Assembly: GCF_014205115.1 (NCBI RefSeq)
Contig: NZ_JACHMW010000001.1
Span: 930,001 to 994,000, forward strand
Reading direction: 5' to 3'
Source: Micrococcus endophyticus
GTDB taxonomy: Bacteria; Actinomycetota; Actinomycetes; Actinomycetales; Micrococcaceae
Length of the DNA stretch: 64,000 nucleotides
Position 1 is the stretch's first letter; every line of letters starts with the position of its first letter. Of this stretch, positions 1-7,295 are shown one piece after another. Position numbers and translations under genes: made by a program. Under the pieces are notes generated by a model that worked only from the letters and a program-made list of their open reading frames with translations, ran no database searches and was not told the DNA's origin.

Positions 1-592
1 GGCGGGCCATGAAGGACCGCGACGGCGCGACCACGCGCACGTCCACCAGCTCCTCGAGCGCCACGTCCGCGCGGTCGGCCCAGGGGTGGCCCGGGGCGAC
101 GTACGCCCACACGGGCAGGTCGATCAGGTGCAGGGCCTGCACGGTGGGCCCCGGGGCCATGGGCATCACCACGAGGTCGTGCCGGGCCAGGGCGTCCTGC
201 AGGGAGTCGTCCAGCTGGGTCTCGGCGACGCGCGGGCGGGGGTCGTCCTCGTCCAGGGTGGCGACGAAGGGCAGGACCACGTCGATCAGCGTGGTGCCCG
301 GCGCGGCGATCGCGACCTCGGCGAGGCTGCCGGAGGCCAGGGTGCGGGCCGCCTGCTCGGCCTGGCGGTGCGCGGCGAGCACCCGGCGGGCCACCGGCAG
401 GAACGCCTCCCCCGCGGTGGTGAGCTCGAGGCGGCTGCCCACCCGGGCGAACAGCGGCAGGCGCAGCTCGCGCTGCAGCCGCTGCAGCTGACGGCTCAGG
501 GCCGACTGGACCAGGTCCAGGCGCTGGGCGGCCGCCGAGACCGTCCCGGCCTCGGCCACCGTCACGAACGCCCGCAGCAGCCTCTCCTCCAT
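1..592 (-). CDS. LysR-family transcriptional regulator (3' end cut off by the window)
   Basis: The N-terminal ~60 residues form a LysR winged helix-turn-helix (pattern FVTVAEAGTVSAAAQRL, then QSALSRQLQRLQ), followed by the start of the LysR effector-binding domain. About 197 residues are visible of the usual ~300; the C-terminus lies outside the window. It diverges from gabT, the classic arrangement for a LysR regulator controlling its neighbour, so control of GABA catabolism is the natural inference; the effector cannot be read from sequence. The ATG at 592 is preceded by TATGCT only 8 bases upstream and no ribosome binding site, so the mRNA is probably leaderless. Confidence 0.88.
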   Translation of the reverse strand, partial: MEERLLRAFVTVAEAGTVSAAAQRLDLVQSALSRQLQRLQRELRLPLFARVGSRLELTTAGEAFLPVARRVLAAHRQAEQAARTLASGSLAEVAIAAPGTTLIDVVLPFVATLDEDDPRPRVAETQLDDSLQDALARHDLVVMPMAPGPTVQALHLIDLPVWAYVAPGHPWADRADVALEELVDVRVVAPSRSFMAR

Positions 593-600
593 GACGGCCG

Positions 601-606
601 AGCATA
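601..606 (-). promoter_or_regulatory. -10 box of the LysR gene (leaderless)
   Basis: Reading the minus strand, TATGCT ends 8 bases before the ATG at 592, which would place the transcription start at or next to the start codon. No convincing -35 is visible. An inverted repeat, ccatgcc (611-617) with ggcatgg (633-639), overlaps this promoter and could be an autoregulatory site. Confidence 0.5.
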
Positions 607-639
607 GCCCCCATGCCGGATCATCACTGGACGGCATGG

Positions 640-659
640 CCCATCGGCCCCACGATGGG
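640..659. promoter_or_regulatory. Possible LysR operator between the divergent genes
   Basis: A perfect 7-bp inverted repeat, cccatcg and cgatggg separated by 6 bases, sits in the 117-bp divergent spacer, about 50 bp before gabT. It contains an ATC-N8-GAT dyad, near the T-N11-A type of site bound by LysR proteins. Assignment is by position and symmetry only. Confidence 0.4.
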
Positions 660-709
660 AGCAGATCCATCCGCCGCTCCCCCGCGAGCCGACCCCAGGA
701 GGCCCCTCC

Positions 710-2032
710 GTGTCCTCGACCCCCGACCTCGAGCAGAGCCGTCACCTCGCCACCGCGCTGCCCGGCCCCCGCTCCCAGGCCCTCGCCGAGCGCCAGAAGG
801 CGGCCGTGCCCGCCGGCGTCGCCACCACCATGCCCGTCTACGCCGCGCGCGCCGCCGGGGGCATCCTCGAGGACGTGGACGGCAACCGCCTGATCGACCT
901 GGCCTCCGGCATCGCCGTGACTTCCGTGGGCGCCGCCCACCCGCGCGTCGTGGCCGCCGTCCAGGAGCAGGTCGCGCAGTTCACCCACACCTCCTTCATG
1001 ATCACCCCCTACGAGGGCTACGTGGCCGTGGCCGAGCAGCTGGACCGCACCGCGCCGATCTCCGGGCAGACCCGCACCGCCCTGTTCAACTCCGGCGCCG
1101 AGGCCGTGGAGAACGCCGTCAAGGTCGCCCGCTCCTACACCGGCAAGCAGGCCGTGGCCGCCTTCGACCACGCCTACCACGGCCGCACCACCCTCACCAT
1201 GGCGCTGACCGCCAAGAACATGCCGTACAAGCACCACTTCGGCCCGTTCGCCCCCGAGATCTACCGCGTCCCCGGTTCCTACCCGCTGCGGGACGGCCTG
1301 TCCGGCGCCGAGGCGGCGCAGCACGCCATCTCCGCGCTGGAGAAGCAGATCGGCGCGGAGAACCTGGCCGCCGTCATCATGGAGCCCATCCAGGGCGAGG
1401 GCGGGTTCATCGTCCCCGCCGAGGGCTTCCTGCCCGCCGTCGTCGAGTGGTGCAAGGCCAACGACGTCCTGTTCATCGCGGACGAGGTCCAGTCCGGCGT
1501 CGCCCGCACCGGCTCCTGGTTCGCGTGCGAGGCCGAGGGCGTGGAGCCGGACCTGATGACCACCGCCAAGGGCATCGCCGGCGGCATGCCGCTCTCCGGC
1601 GTCACCGGCCGCGCCGAGGTGATGGACTCCGTGCACCCGGGCGGCCTCGGGGGCACCTACGGCGGCAACCCCGTCGCCACGGCGGCGGCGCTCGCCGTGT
1701 TCGAGGCGATCGAGGACGAGGACCTGCTGGCCAAGGCCACCCGCATCGAGCAGGTCATCCGCGAGCACTTCGATCAGAACGCCGACGACCGCATCGCCGA
1801 GGTCCGCGGCCGCGGCGCGATGATGGCGATCGAGCTCGTGGAGCCCGGCACCCGCGAGCCGGACGCGGCGCTGACCGCCGCCGTCGCCGCCGCCGTGCGC
1901 GCCACCGGCGTCATCCTGCTCACCTGCGGCACCTACGGCAACGTGATCCGCTTCCTGCCGCCGCTGACCATCGGTGAGGACCTCCTCAAGGAGGGCCTGA
2001 GCGAGGTCACGAAGGCGCTGCAGTCCGCCTGA
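710..2032 (+). CDS. gabT: 4-aminobutyrate aminotransferase
   Basis: A 440-residue class III PLP-dependent aminotransferase. It transfers the amino group of GABA to 2-oxoglutarate, giving succinate semialdehyde and glutamate in the cytoplasm. Visible family features are the FNSGAEAVENAVK phosphate/cofactor region, the cofactor Asp in IADEVQSG (about residue 258) and the Schiff-base lysine in TTAKGIAGG (about residue 287). GTG start at 710 has AGGAGG at 697-702, ideal spacing. It diverges from the LysR regulator, and the succinate-semialdehyde dehydrogenase of the pathway lies at 7297-8682 on the other strand. Other omega-amino-acid substrates cannot be excluded. Confidence 0.92.
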   Translation: MSSTPDLEQSRHLATALPGPRSQALAERQKAAVPAGVATTMPVYAARAAGGILEDVDGNRLIDLASGIAVTSVGAAHPRVVAAVQEQVAQFTHTSFMITPYEGYVAVAEQLDRTAPISGQTRTALFNSGAEAVENAVKVARSYTGKQAVAAFDHAYHGRTTLTMALTAKNMPYKHHFGPFAPEIYRVPGSYPLRDGLSGAEAAQHAISALEKQIGAENLAAVIMEPIQGEGGFIVPAEGFLPAVVEWCKANDVLFIADEVQSGVARTGSWFACEAEGVEPDLMTTAKGIAGGMPLSGVTGRAEVMDSVHPGGLGGTYGGNPVATAAALAVFEAIEDEDLLAKATRIEQVIREHFDQNADDRIAEVRGRGAMMAIELVEPGTREPDAALTAAVAAAVRATGVILLTCGTYGNVIRFLPPLTIGEDLLKEGLSEVTKALQSA

Positions 2033-2059
2033 GCCCCCGCCACCGGCGGACCGACGACG

Positions 2060-2094
2060 ACGGCCCCGCATCCCTGCCCGGGATGCGGGGCCGT
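2060..2094 (+). terminator. Terminator after gabT
   Basis: A perfect 14-bp GC-rich stem (acggccccgcatcc and its complement) with a 7-base loop lies 28 bp after the gabT stop and just before the convergent small gene's stop, so it may work in both directions. There is no strong U-tract, as is usual for this kind of genome. Confidence 0.75.
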
Positions 2095-2113
2095 CCGCCT
2101 GTCGGCAGCAGAC

Positions 2114-2425
2114 TCAGATGTCGTCCTCGTACGCGGGGCCGCCTTCATTCTCCAGGGCCTCGAGGCGCCGGGACTTCTCGGCGGTGAAGATCCGGCGGAC
2201 CCCCGTGCCGCCGAACTCGTCCTCCGGGACCAGCCCGACGCCGTACTTCCGCAGGGCCTTCTCCAGACGCAGACGCTCGTCCACCCGCAGGTCAGCCAGC
2301 CCCTTCTCGAAGCGGCGCAGCTGCTCCTTCTCGAGGCCGGCCGCCGCGGCCAGGGCGCCCACGCCGACCTGGGCCAGGGCACGGCCGGCACGGGCGACGT
2401 CGGAGGTCAGGGGGGTGGGGTACAT
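2114..2425 (-). CDS. Small HTH-like protein, possible regulator
   Basis: Encodes 103 residues. The middle (LAAAAGLEKEQLRRFEKGL, about residues 24-42) resembles the helix-turn-helix of XRE-type DNA-binding proteins, and the C-terminus is charged (EDEFGGTGVRRIF). The start is placed at the ATG at 2425 because the first 16 residues (MYPTPLTSDVARAGRA) nearly match the N-terminus of the recombinase gene starting at 5382, including the codons. An upstream extension is open but looks non-coding. The shared beginning of two otherwise unrelated genes is odd. No function can be assigned; a role in controlling the adjacent mobile segment is only a guess. Confidence 0.6.
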   Translation of the reverse strand: MYPTPLTSDVARAGRALAQVGVGALAAAAGLEKEQLRRFEKGLADLRVDERLRLEKALRKYGVGLVPEDEFGGTGVRRIFTAEKSRRLEALENEGGPAYEDDI

Positions 2426-2544
2426 GGAGGGCTCGTTTCTGCAGGGTACGACGGGAATTCGGCCACCATGGTGGCCGCCGCCCGGGGGCGGGGACAAGTC
2501 CCGGACGCCCCGGGCACCGGGCCGGCCCGCCCCGCTGCCCGCGC

Positions 2545-3669
2545 TCAGGCGGTGAAGGAGCGGCGGACGCCCACGAGGCCCGCGCCGGCCAGCAGGGCGG
2601 CCAGGGCCGCCCACGGGCCGACGCCGACGCCGGTCTCCACGGTCGAGGGCACCACGTGCTCCTCGCCCGCCGCGGCGGTCTCGTCCCCCTCGGCGACCGG
2701 AGCGCCCGGTGCCGGCTCGGTGTCGGACCCGGCCGCCGGGAGGGTCTCATCGGACCCGAGGTCGGGGACGGAGCCGTCCTCGGCGGCCGCCAGCCACGCC
2801 TCGAACTCGGCGAGCAGCTCCGGGTCCGTGATGAGCACGCGGACCACCTGGGTCATGCCGTCCATCGTGGTCTCGATGCGCAGGGTCTCCGGGGCGGCCA
2901 GGTCGGCGGCGGTAAGGCCCTCGCACGGGACGAGGCCCGCCACGAAGGTCCACTCCGTCTCGATGGCGAGGGCCTCCTCGTCGACCTCGCGGAGCTCGCC
3001 GTGGACGACGTCGCCCAGCGTGAACACCAGGGTGTCCCCGGCGAACAGGCAGACGGAGTCGGCGTAGCGCTCGAGGGCGGCCAGCTCCTCCTCGGTGAGG
3101 CCCGCGAGGGGGTCGGTCTCCGCGTCCCAGCCGATGCGCTCCAGCAGCGCCTGCTGCTCCGGGGTGGGCTCCGCGGACGGGTCCGTCTCCCACAGCAGGA
3201 ACAGCTCCTCCAGGAGCGTGACCTCCTCGTCCGTGAGCTCGGACCACGGGTCGTCGTACCAGCCGATGCGCTCCAGCAGCGCCTCCTGCTCGGCGGTGAG
3301 CTCGGCGTCCGGGTCTTCCTCCCAGAGGGCGAAGATCTCGTCGACGGCGGCCCACTCCTCCTCGGTGAGGTCATCGTCGGTGTCGAGGCCGTCACCGATC
3401 CCGGGGAACCAGCCGAAGTCCGACGTCCAGCCGAAGTCCTCGGGCAGGACGATCTCCTGGCCGTCCGGGCCGAGGACGCGGACGACGAGATCGCCGTCGG
3501 TGACCTCACCGGCGTCGTCGGCCGTCATGGCCTCGGTGAGGGCGGCACTGGCGGCGGGGAACGCGACGGCGGGGGCGGGATCGACGGCGAGGGCGGGGCC
3601 GGCGGTGACGCCGGCGGCGAGCGCGACGCCGAGCACGGCGGCGGACAGGCGCGAGGAGGTGGGGGCCAT
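2545..3669 (-). CDS. Secreted, cell-envelope-anchored acidic repeat protein
   Basis: Encodes 374 residues. Residues 1-28 form a signal peptide ending in PALA. Two tandem ~45-residue acidic repeats occupy about residues 101-144 and 145-190 (each starting LT[ED]EE and ending ALLERIGW), with a partial third at 191-206. The C-terminus has a Pro/Glu/Ala-rich stretch, the motif PSTVETG, a hydrophobic segment and a short RR-containing tail, an architecture like a sortase substrate but with TVETG in place of LPxTG. The ATG at 3669 is chosen because it begins the signal peptide and follows AAGGACC; longer starts are unlikely. The protein at 9130-10209 has the same tail. Function unknown; probably displayed on the surface. 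Confidence 0.75.
   Translation of the reverse strand: MAPTSSRLSAAVLGVALAAGVTAGPALAVDPAPAVAFPAASAALTEAMTADDAGEVTDGDLVVRVLGPDGQEIVLPEDFGWTSDFGWFPGIGDGLDTDDDLTEEEWAAVDEIFALWEEDPDAELTAEQEALLERIGWYDDPWSELTDEEVTLLEELFLLWETDPSAEPTPEQQALLERIGWDAETDPLAGLTEEELAALERYADSVCLFAGDTLVFTLGDVVHGELREVDEEALAIETEWTFVAGLVPCEGLTAADLAAPETLRIETTMDGMTQVVRVLITDPELLAEFEAWLAAAEDGSVPDLGSDETLPAAGSDTEPAPGAPVAEGDETAAAGEEHVVPSTVETGVGVGPWAALAALLAGAGLVGVRRSFTA
3132..3369 (-). repeat. Tandem coding repeat in the surface protein gene
   Basis: Two units of 132-138 bp encode the ~45-residue acidic repeats; the segments encoding ALLERIGW are almost identical at DNA level (around 3129-3155 and 3261-3290). A third, partial unit follows toward the 3' end of the gene. 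Such repeats may vary in number between strains. Confidence 0.65.
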
Positions 3670-3793
3670 GGCGGGTCCTTCGAGCAGGGGCCCGCCGACG
3701 CGGCCGGCGGGCGGATCCGGCCCCGGGGCCGAGCGGCGGCGGGACCACGACTGTGTCGTGGGCCACATGCTACCTGGGTGCTGACTGGACGGC

Positions 3794-3830
3794 GACGGGC
3801 CCGCCTCCGGTCACCGGAGGCGGGCCCGTC
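3794..3830 (-). terminator. Terminator downstream of the orphan gabD 3' end
   Basis: A perfect 17-bp stem with a 3-base loop (gacgggcccgcctccgg / complement). It lies 15 bp beyond the stop codon of the orphan gabD tail. The intact gabD has no comparable hairpin beyond its stop, suggesting this was the original gabD terminator before the duplication. Confidence 0.7.
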
Positions 3831-3844
3831 GTCGTCGTGGGGTT

Positions 3845-3943
3845 GTCAGTCCTGGACGAAGTACATCTGCTTGTTGACGAACTCGTCCATGCCGAGCGGG
3901 CCGAGCTCGCGGCCGAAGTCGGAGCGCTTGACGCCGCCGAACG
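3845..3943. repeat. 99-bp direct repeat, copy 1 (displaced gabD 3' end)
   Basis: Matches 7296-7394 at 96 of 99 positions in the same orientation, with sharp edges on both sides. It covers the last 32 codons and the stop of gabD. Candidate attachment-site half of an integrated segment. Confidence 0.8.
3846..3943 (-). pseudogene. Orphan 3' end of an aldehyde dehydrogenase gene
   Basis: Read on the minus strand, this encodes only the last ~31 residues of a succinate-semialdehyde-type dehydrogenase (FGGVKRSDFGRELG through QMYFVQD, stop at 3846). Compared with the intact gene it has Gly to Asp in the conserved KRSGFG motif and a Tyr-Phe swap near the end. Upstream in this frame a TGA follows within a few codons, so there is no start and no catalytic region. 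It is a leftover from gene duplication or integration at the gabD 3' end. Confidence 0.85.
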
Positions 3944-3965
3944 CCAGGCCCGGGCGCTGACCGAG

Positions 3966-4478
3966 TCAGTGCACTACCGGACAGTTATACAGCTTGCCCT
4001 CAGCATCGACATCCCAGCCGCCGCCGTCAATGTCATTGAAGTGCACTCGCACTATGACGGGATCGCTCATGTCTTCATCCCACAACACCGCGACGGGTTC
4101 CTCCCCACCTGGCGGTATGGGCGCAACATCCACAATCTTCTTGCCTAAGCGGTCGAAGACATACACGTTCGAGATCGCGGCTCCAGTTTGGTTTCTCACT
4201 AGAGCCTTGTACGCGAAGGGGTCACTGGCTGGCTTTCCCTCGCTGTTCTGGAGGTGGTACTTAGTTAGGGTTTGGTCAACCGATACTCCGGCCACGCGGC
4301 GACGCTGCTGCTCCACCTCGCGCTTACGTTGGTTGACACCCTGGACGAGCGCGTACCGCACTGCGGCGACAGTGCCAAACCCGGCGACCCAGTCTGGGAC
4401 TGAACCCCAGTCCTGATTCCAAAGCGATTCAGACTCCCCCGCCTGCGCCGCCAGCCATACGCTCATAGGGCGCAGCAT
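3966..4478 (-). CDS. Hypothetical protein of lower GC, probably acquired
   Basis: Encodes 170 residues I cannot assign to a named family. Near the N-terminus SVPDWVAGFGTVAAVRYALV resembles the 'DWVAGFGT' hydrophobic segment of small actinobacterial and phage-associated membrane-linked proteins; a basic, coiled-coil-like stretch (QRKREVEQQRRR) and a beta-rich C-terminal half follow. Base composition is clearly lower in GC than the neighbours and codon use is less biased, indicating recent transfer. Start may be 4478 or the internal ATG at 4466. It lies just downstream of the recombinase on the same strand. Confidence 0.65.
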   Translation of the reverse strand: MLRPMSVWLAAQAGESESLWNQDWGSVPDWVAGFGTVAAVRYALVQGVNQRKREVEQQRRRVAGVSVDQTLTKYHLQNSEGKPASDPFAYKALVRNQTGAAISNVYVFDRLGKKIVDVAPIPPGGEEPVAVLWDEDMSDPVIVRVHFNDIDGGGWDVDAEGKLYNCPVVH

Positions 4479-4483
4479 AGACG

Positions 4484-4502
4484 CCCCTGACCGGGTCAGG
4501 GG
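4484..4502. terminator. Short palindrome before the hypothetical gene
   Basis: cccctgacc and ggtcagggg form a near-continuous palindrome immediately upstream of the ATG at 4478. It could end transcription from the recombinase or act as an operator for the hypothetical gene. Confidence 0.4.
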
Positions 4503-4509
4503 CCTCCTC

Positions 4510-4611
4510 CTCCCTCTCCGTCTCTCTCCCGCGAGCGCGGGCCCCAGGTGCGCCCGCGTCCCCTTCGATGCGGAACGTCCCCGAGAAGCGGGGAGAGGGA
4601 CGGAGAGGGAG
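4510..4611. repeat. Long-looped inverted repeat after the recombinase
   Basis: Arms at 4510-4530 and 4591-4611 (ctccctctccgtctctctccc and its complement, one mismatch) are separated by about 60 bases. The repeat begins 3 bases beyond the recombinase stop. It could be an mRNA-stabilising or terminating stem-loop, or the end of a mobile unit. Confidence 0.5.
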
Positions 4612-4613
4612 TG

Positions 4614-5382
4614 TTAGGCAGCTGTGACCATCTGCTCGGCCTGGGCCAGCACGCGGTCGATGGTGGAGGAGCGCCACACGCCCCCGCCTCGGGCCGTCGG
4701 CATGCCCTCCTCGGTTAGGGTGCGGGCGATGTGGGAGACGCGGACGCCCTCAGCACGCATGCGGAGGATACGCTCGCGGACCTCGTCCGGGATCTCGTTG
4801 GGGCGGCCGAACCGGACGCCCTCGGCCTTCCGCTGGGCCATGCCCTCCCGGATGCTCTGACTGATCAGCTCCCGCTCATACTGCGCGGCGGACGCAAGCA
4901 CGTGCGCCGTGAAGCGGCCCGCCGGGTCAGCGGTGTCGATGTTTGGTGAGAGGAGGACCAGCGCCCCCAGCCTCGGCGCTGGCAGCGGTCGAGTAGCCCG
5001 GCGAAGTCGGCGACCGAGCGGCTGACCCGGTCGAGCCTGACGGCAAGCAGGACGTCCGTCTCCCCTCGGTCGAGGCGGGTCAGGGCGGATTGGGGGCCGG
5101 GACGTTTCAGGGACTTGCCGGACTGGCCCTCATCCGCCACCACCTCGACGTCCCAGCCTCGGCGGTCAGCCTCGGCCGCGAGCGCGGCGCGCTGGGCGTT
5201 GAGGAAGGCTCCATGCTCGGCCTGGTCCTCGGTCGAGACGCGGACGTATGCGAGGGCCAGGGGGCGGGTGCGGGGGGCAGCTTGGCGGTGGTGAGGTCGC
5301 GGCGGCGCTCAGCGAGAACGGCCGGGGAAGCCTTGGCGCGGCCGGCGCGCGCCACGTCGAAGGTCATCGGGGTGGGGTACAT
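4614..5382 (-). pseudogene. Serine recombinase (resolvase/invertase family), two frameshifts
   Basis: Three overlapping frames together encode a ~255-residue serine recombinase. It has the N-terminal catalytic motif LAYVRVSTEDQ (nucleophilic Ser), DEGQSGKSLKRPG and RLDRVSRSVADF, then ASAAQYERELISQ and a C-terminal HTH (RILRMRAEGVRVSHIARTL). The frame breaks in a C6 run near 5270 and again in a G5 run near 4965. In both cases one extra base would restore the frame, so either the gene has decayed through homopolymer slips or the assembly has two one-base errors. The start at 5382 gives a 50-residue N-terminal extension beginning MYPTPMTFDVARAGRA, shared with the gene starting at 2425. It probably once moved the segment between the gabD repeats. 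Confidence 0.8.
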
Positions 5383-5501
5383 GGGTCCTCGATTCGCGAT
5401 GAGTGGGAGGGTGTCCCGTTCATGGTGGGCGCGGGACGCCCCCGACGCAACCGTGGGGCGGCCCGCCCCGGGGCCGTCGACGTCGAGTCCGGCGACAGCC
5501 C

Positions 5502-6953
5502 TCAGGCGCGGCCCGCGACGGCCTCCTTCATGGCCTCGTAGGCGTCCAGGGCCTCCCGCCGAGACACCGTCAGGTCCACCACCGGCGCAGGTGGGTACCC
5601 GCTGAGCGGCTGCACGGCCTCGGGCAGCCACTGAGCCACGTAGCGGCCCTCCGGATCGAATTTCGCGGCCTGAGTGTCCGGATTGAAAATCCGGAAGTAC
5701 GGGGACGCGTCCGCCCCCGAGCCGGCCACCCACTGCCACGACACCGGGTTGTTCGCCTCGTCCGCGTCTACCAGCGTGTCCCAGAACCACGCCTCCCCTT
5801 CCCACCAGGGCTGCAGGAGGTTCTTGCAGAACAGGGAGGCCGCGACCATCCGCACCCGGTTGTGCATCCAGCCGCTCTCCCAGAGCTGGCGCATGCCGGC
5901 GTCCACGAGCCGGATGCCGGTGCGGCCGCGCCGCCACGCCTCGGCGAGCTCCTCATCCTGTCGGTAGGGGAACACGGCGAACTGCGGCCGCAGTGGCCGC
6001 TCGTGCAGGTCGGGGTGGTGGAAGGTGAGGTGCCAGGAGAACTCCCGCCAGTGCAGCTGGCGGATCCAGGCCCGAGCGTCCTCGGCCGACACCTGCCCAT
6101 CCACGGCCGCGCGGCGGACGGCATGCCAGGCGGTGCGCACGGACAGCTCCCCGCTGCGCAGCCGCGGGGAGAGACCGGTCGTGGAGTCCGCGTCCGCGGG
6201 GACGTCCCGGGTCGCGCCATAGTTGGCCACGCCCTGCGCCATCCGGGCCAGCCCGTCCAGGGCCGCGCGCTCCCCCGGCTCCCAGTGCAGCGCCACGGTC
6301 TCTTCCCACCAGCGGGGGCGTTCGTCCAGCAGGCCCAGAGCCGGCAATCGGAGCAGCAGACCCTCCTCGTGCAGTCGGTCCAGCGCATCTCGGACGGCAG
6401 GCCCGGGCGGGTCCACGGGCTCGGGCACCTCCAGCTCCGGTGCGATCTCCACCTCGGAGAGGGTGCGGTGGAAGGGGGTGAACACCCCGTACGGGCCGCC
6501 GACCTTCGTGGTGACCTCCCAGGGCTCCGCCAGCAGCGCCCCGGGGTGGCTGTGCGCCGCCACGCCGGCGTCCACCAGCATGGACTTGATGCGGGCGTCC
6601 AGGGCGCGGGACCGTGGCGCGTAGCGGCGACTCCACCGCACCACGTCGGCCCCGAGCCCCGCGGCCACCGCCGGCACCACCGCCGCGGCGTCCCCCCGGG
6701 CGAACACCAGCGGCACCCCGAGGGCCTCGAGCCGGGGGGCCAGGGCCTCCAAGCTGCGGTGGTTCCACCAGCGGGCGGCCGCACCGAGGGGGCGGGCACC
6801 CAGGCGGCCGCCGTCCGCGTCCACTTCCGCCTCCTCCCGAATCCACAGCCCCACCACGGCGCCGCCGGAGTCACGGACGTCCTCGCACGCGGCGGTGAGG
6901 GCCTCATGGTCGAGGGTGCGCAGGTCATCGCGCAGCCACAAGAGCGTCGTCAT
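5502..6953 (-). CDS. phr: Deoxyribodipyrimidine photolyase (cryptochrome/photolyase family)
   Basis: Encodes 483 residues of a class I photolyase that uses blue light and FAD to split cyclobutane pyrimidine dimers. The N-terminal antenna-binding alpha/beta domain begins MTTLLWLRDDLRTLDHEAL. The C-terminal FAD domain shows GIRLVDAGMRQLWESGWMHNR, NPVSWQWVAGSGADASPYFRIFNP and KFDPEGRYVAQWLPE, all hallmarks of the family. ATG at 6953 is at the conserved beginning. It lies inside the segment bracketed by the gabD 3'-end repeats, though its GC resembles the host. A cryptochrome role cannot be excluded from sequence alone. Confidence 0.93.
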   Translation of the reverse strand: MTTLLWLRDDLRTLDHEALTAACEDVRDSGGAVVGLWIREEAEVDADGGRLGARPLGAAARWWNHRSLEALAPRLEALGVPLVFARGDAAAVVPAVAAGLGADVVRWSRRYAPRSRALDARIKSMLVDAGVAAHSHPGALLAEPWEVTTKVGGPYGVFTPFHRTLSEVEIAPELEVPEPVDPPGPAVRDALDRLHEEGLLLRLPALGLLDERPRWWEETVALHWEPGERAALDGLARMAQGVANYGATRDVPADADSTTGLSPRLRSGELSVRTAWHAVRRAAVDGQVSAEDARAWIRQLHWREFSWHLTFHHPDLHERPLRPQFAVFPYRQDEELAEAWRRGRTGIRLVDAGMRQLWESGWMHNRVRMVAASLFCKNLLQPWWEGEAWFWDTLVDADEANNPVSWQWVAGSGADASPYFRIFNPDTQAAKFDPEGRYVAQWLPEAVQPLSGYPPAPVVDLTVSRREALDAYEAMKEAVAGRA

Positions 6954-7295
6954 CGCTCCGGCACCTCCGCCCGCTGCCTCTCTTCCCGCCGGATGGCCTC
7001 ACCGATCACGGCCGCCCCCATGGCGTCGACGTGGACGGCTCCTGTCGGCGTCCCCCCACCGCACCGCTCCGTCGCCCCCACCGCACCGCTCCGTCGCCCC
7101 CACCGCACCGCCCCGTCGCCGCCGGCGCAGCGGTCCGGGAGAGGGCGGGGTCTGCCGCGAGGCGTGGGTGGGGCGGGCATGCGTGTACCCCACCATGCCC
7201 GCGGCCGCTTTTCCAGCCTTCAACGTCCGACGCCGGGGACACGGTCCGGCGACGGGTGCGGGCATCCGCTCACTGCGACGAGCTCATGGCCCCAC
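6954..7295. other. Non-coding gap between photolyase and gabD
   Basis: 342 bp with no supported gene. Apart from the 22-bp tandem repeats I see no terminator after gabD. A small minus-strand reading frame ends at 6950, overlapping the photolyase start, but it runs through the repeats and resembles nothing known. Confidence 0.6.
7053..7118. repeat. 22-bp tandem repeat, three copies
   Basis: Three head-to-tail copies of cccccaccgcaccgctccgt plus cg, at 7053-7074, 7075-7096 and 7097-7118; the third differs at one base. The array lies 100-165 bp upstream of the photolyase start on its strand, so it could be a variable-number repeat affecting expression or simply slippage-prone sequence. Confidence 0.85.

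Larger units (their letters stand above)
3944..7295. mobile_element. Candidate integrated segment between gabD 3'-end repeats
   Basis: A 3.35-kb segment bounded by the 99-bp direct repeats. It holds a lower-GC hypothetical gene (3966-4478), a frameshifted serine recombinase (4614-5382), a photolyase gene and a 22-bp tandem repeat. The intact gabD regains its 3' end at one edge, while a displaced 3' end with the terminator remains at the other. That is the layout produced by an element that integrates into the end of a gene and restores it. A gene-conversion or tandem-duplication origin is the alternative. Confidence 0.45.

Noticed and set aside
3753-4148. 131-codon plus-strand frame
   Set aside because: It is the antisense of the orphan gabD tail and of the hypothetical gene.
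7053-7118. CRISPR-like array
   Set aside because: The 22-bp copies follow each other without spacers, so it is a simple tandem repeat.
6950-7180. 76-codon minus-strand frame overlapping the photolyase start
   Set aside because: It crosses the tandem repeat, has no ribosome binding site and low-complexity sequence; probably chance, though its TGA overlaps the ATG of the photolyase gene.
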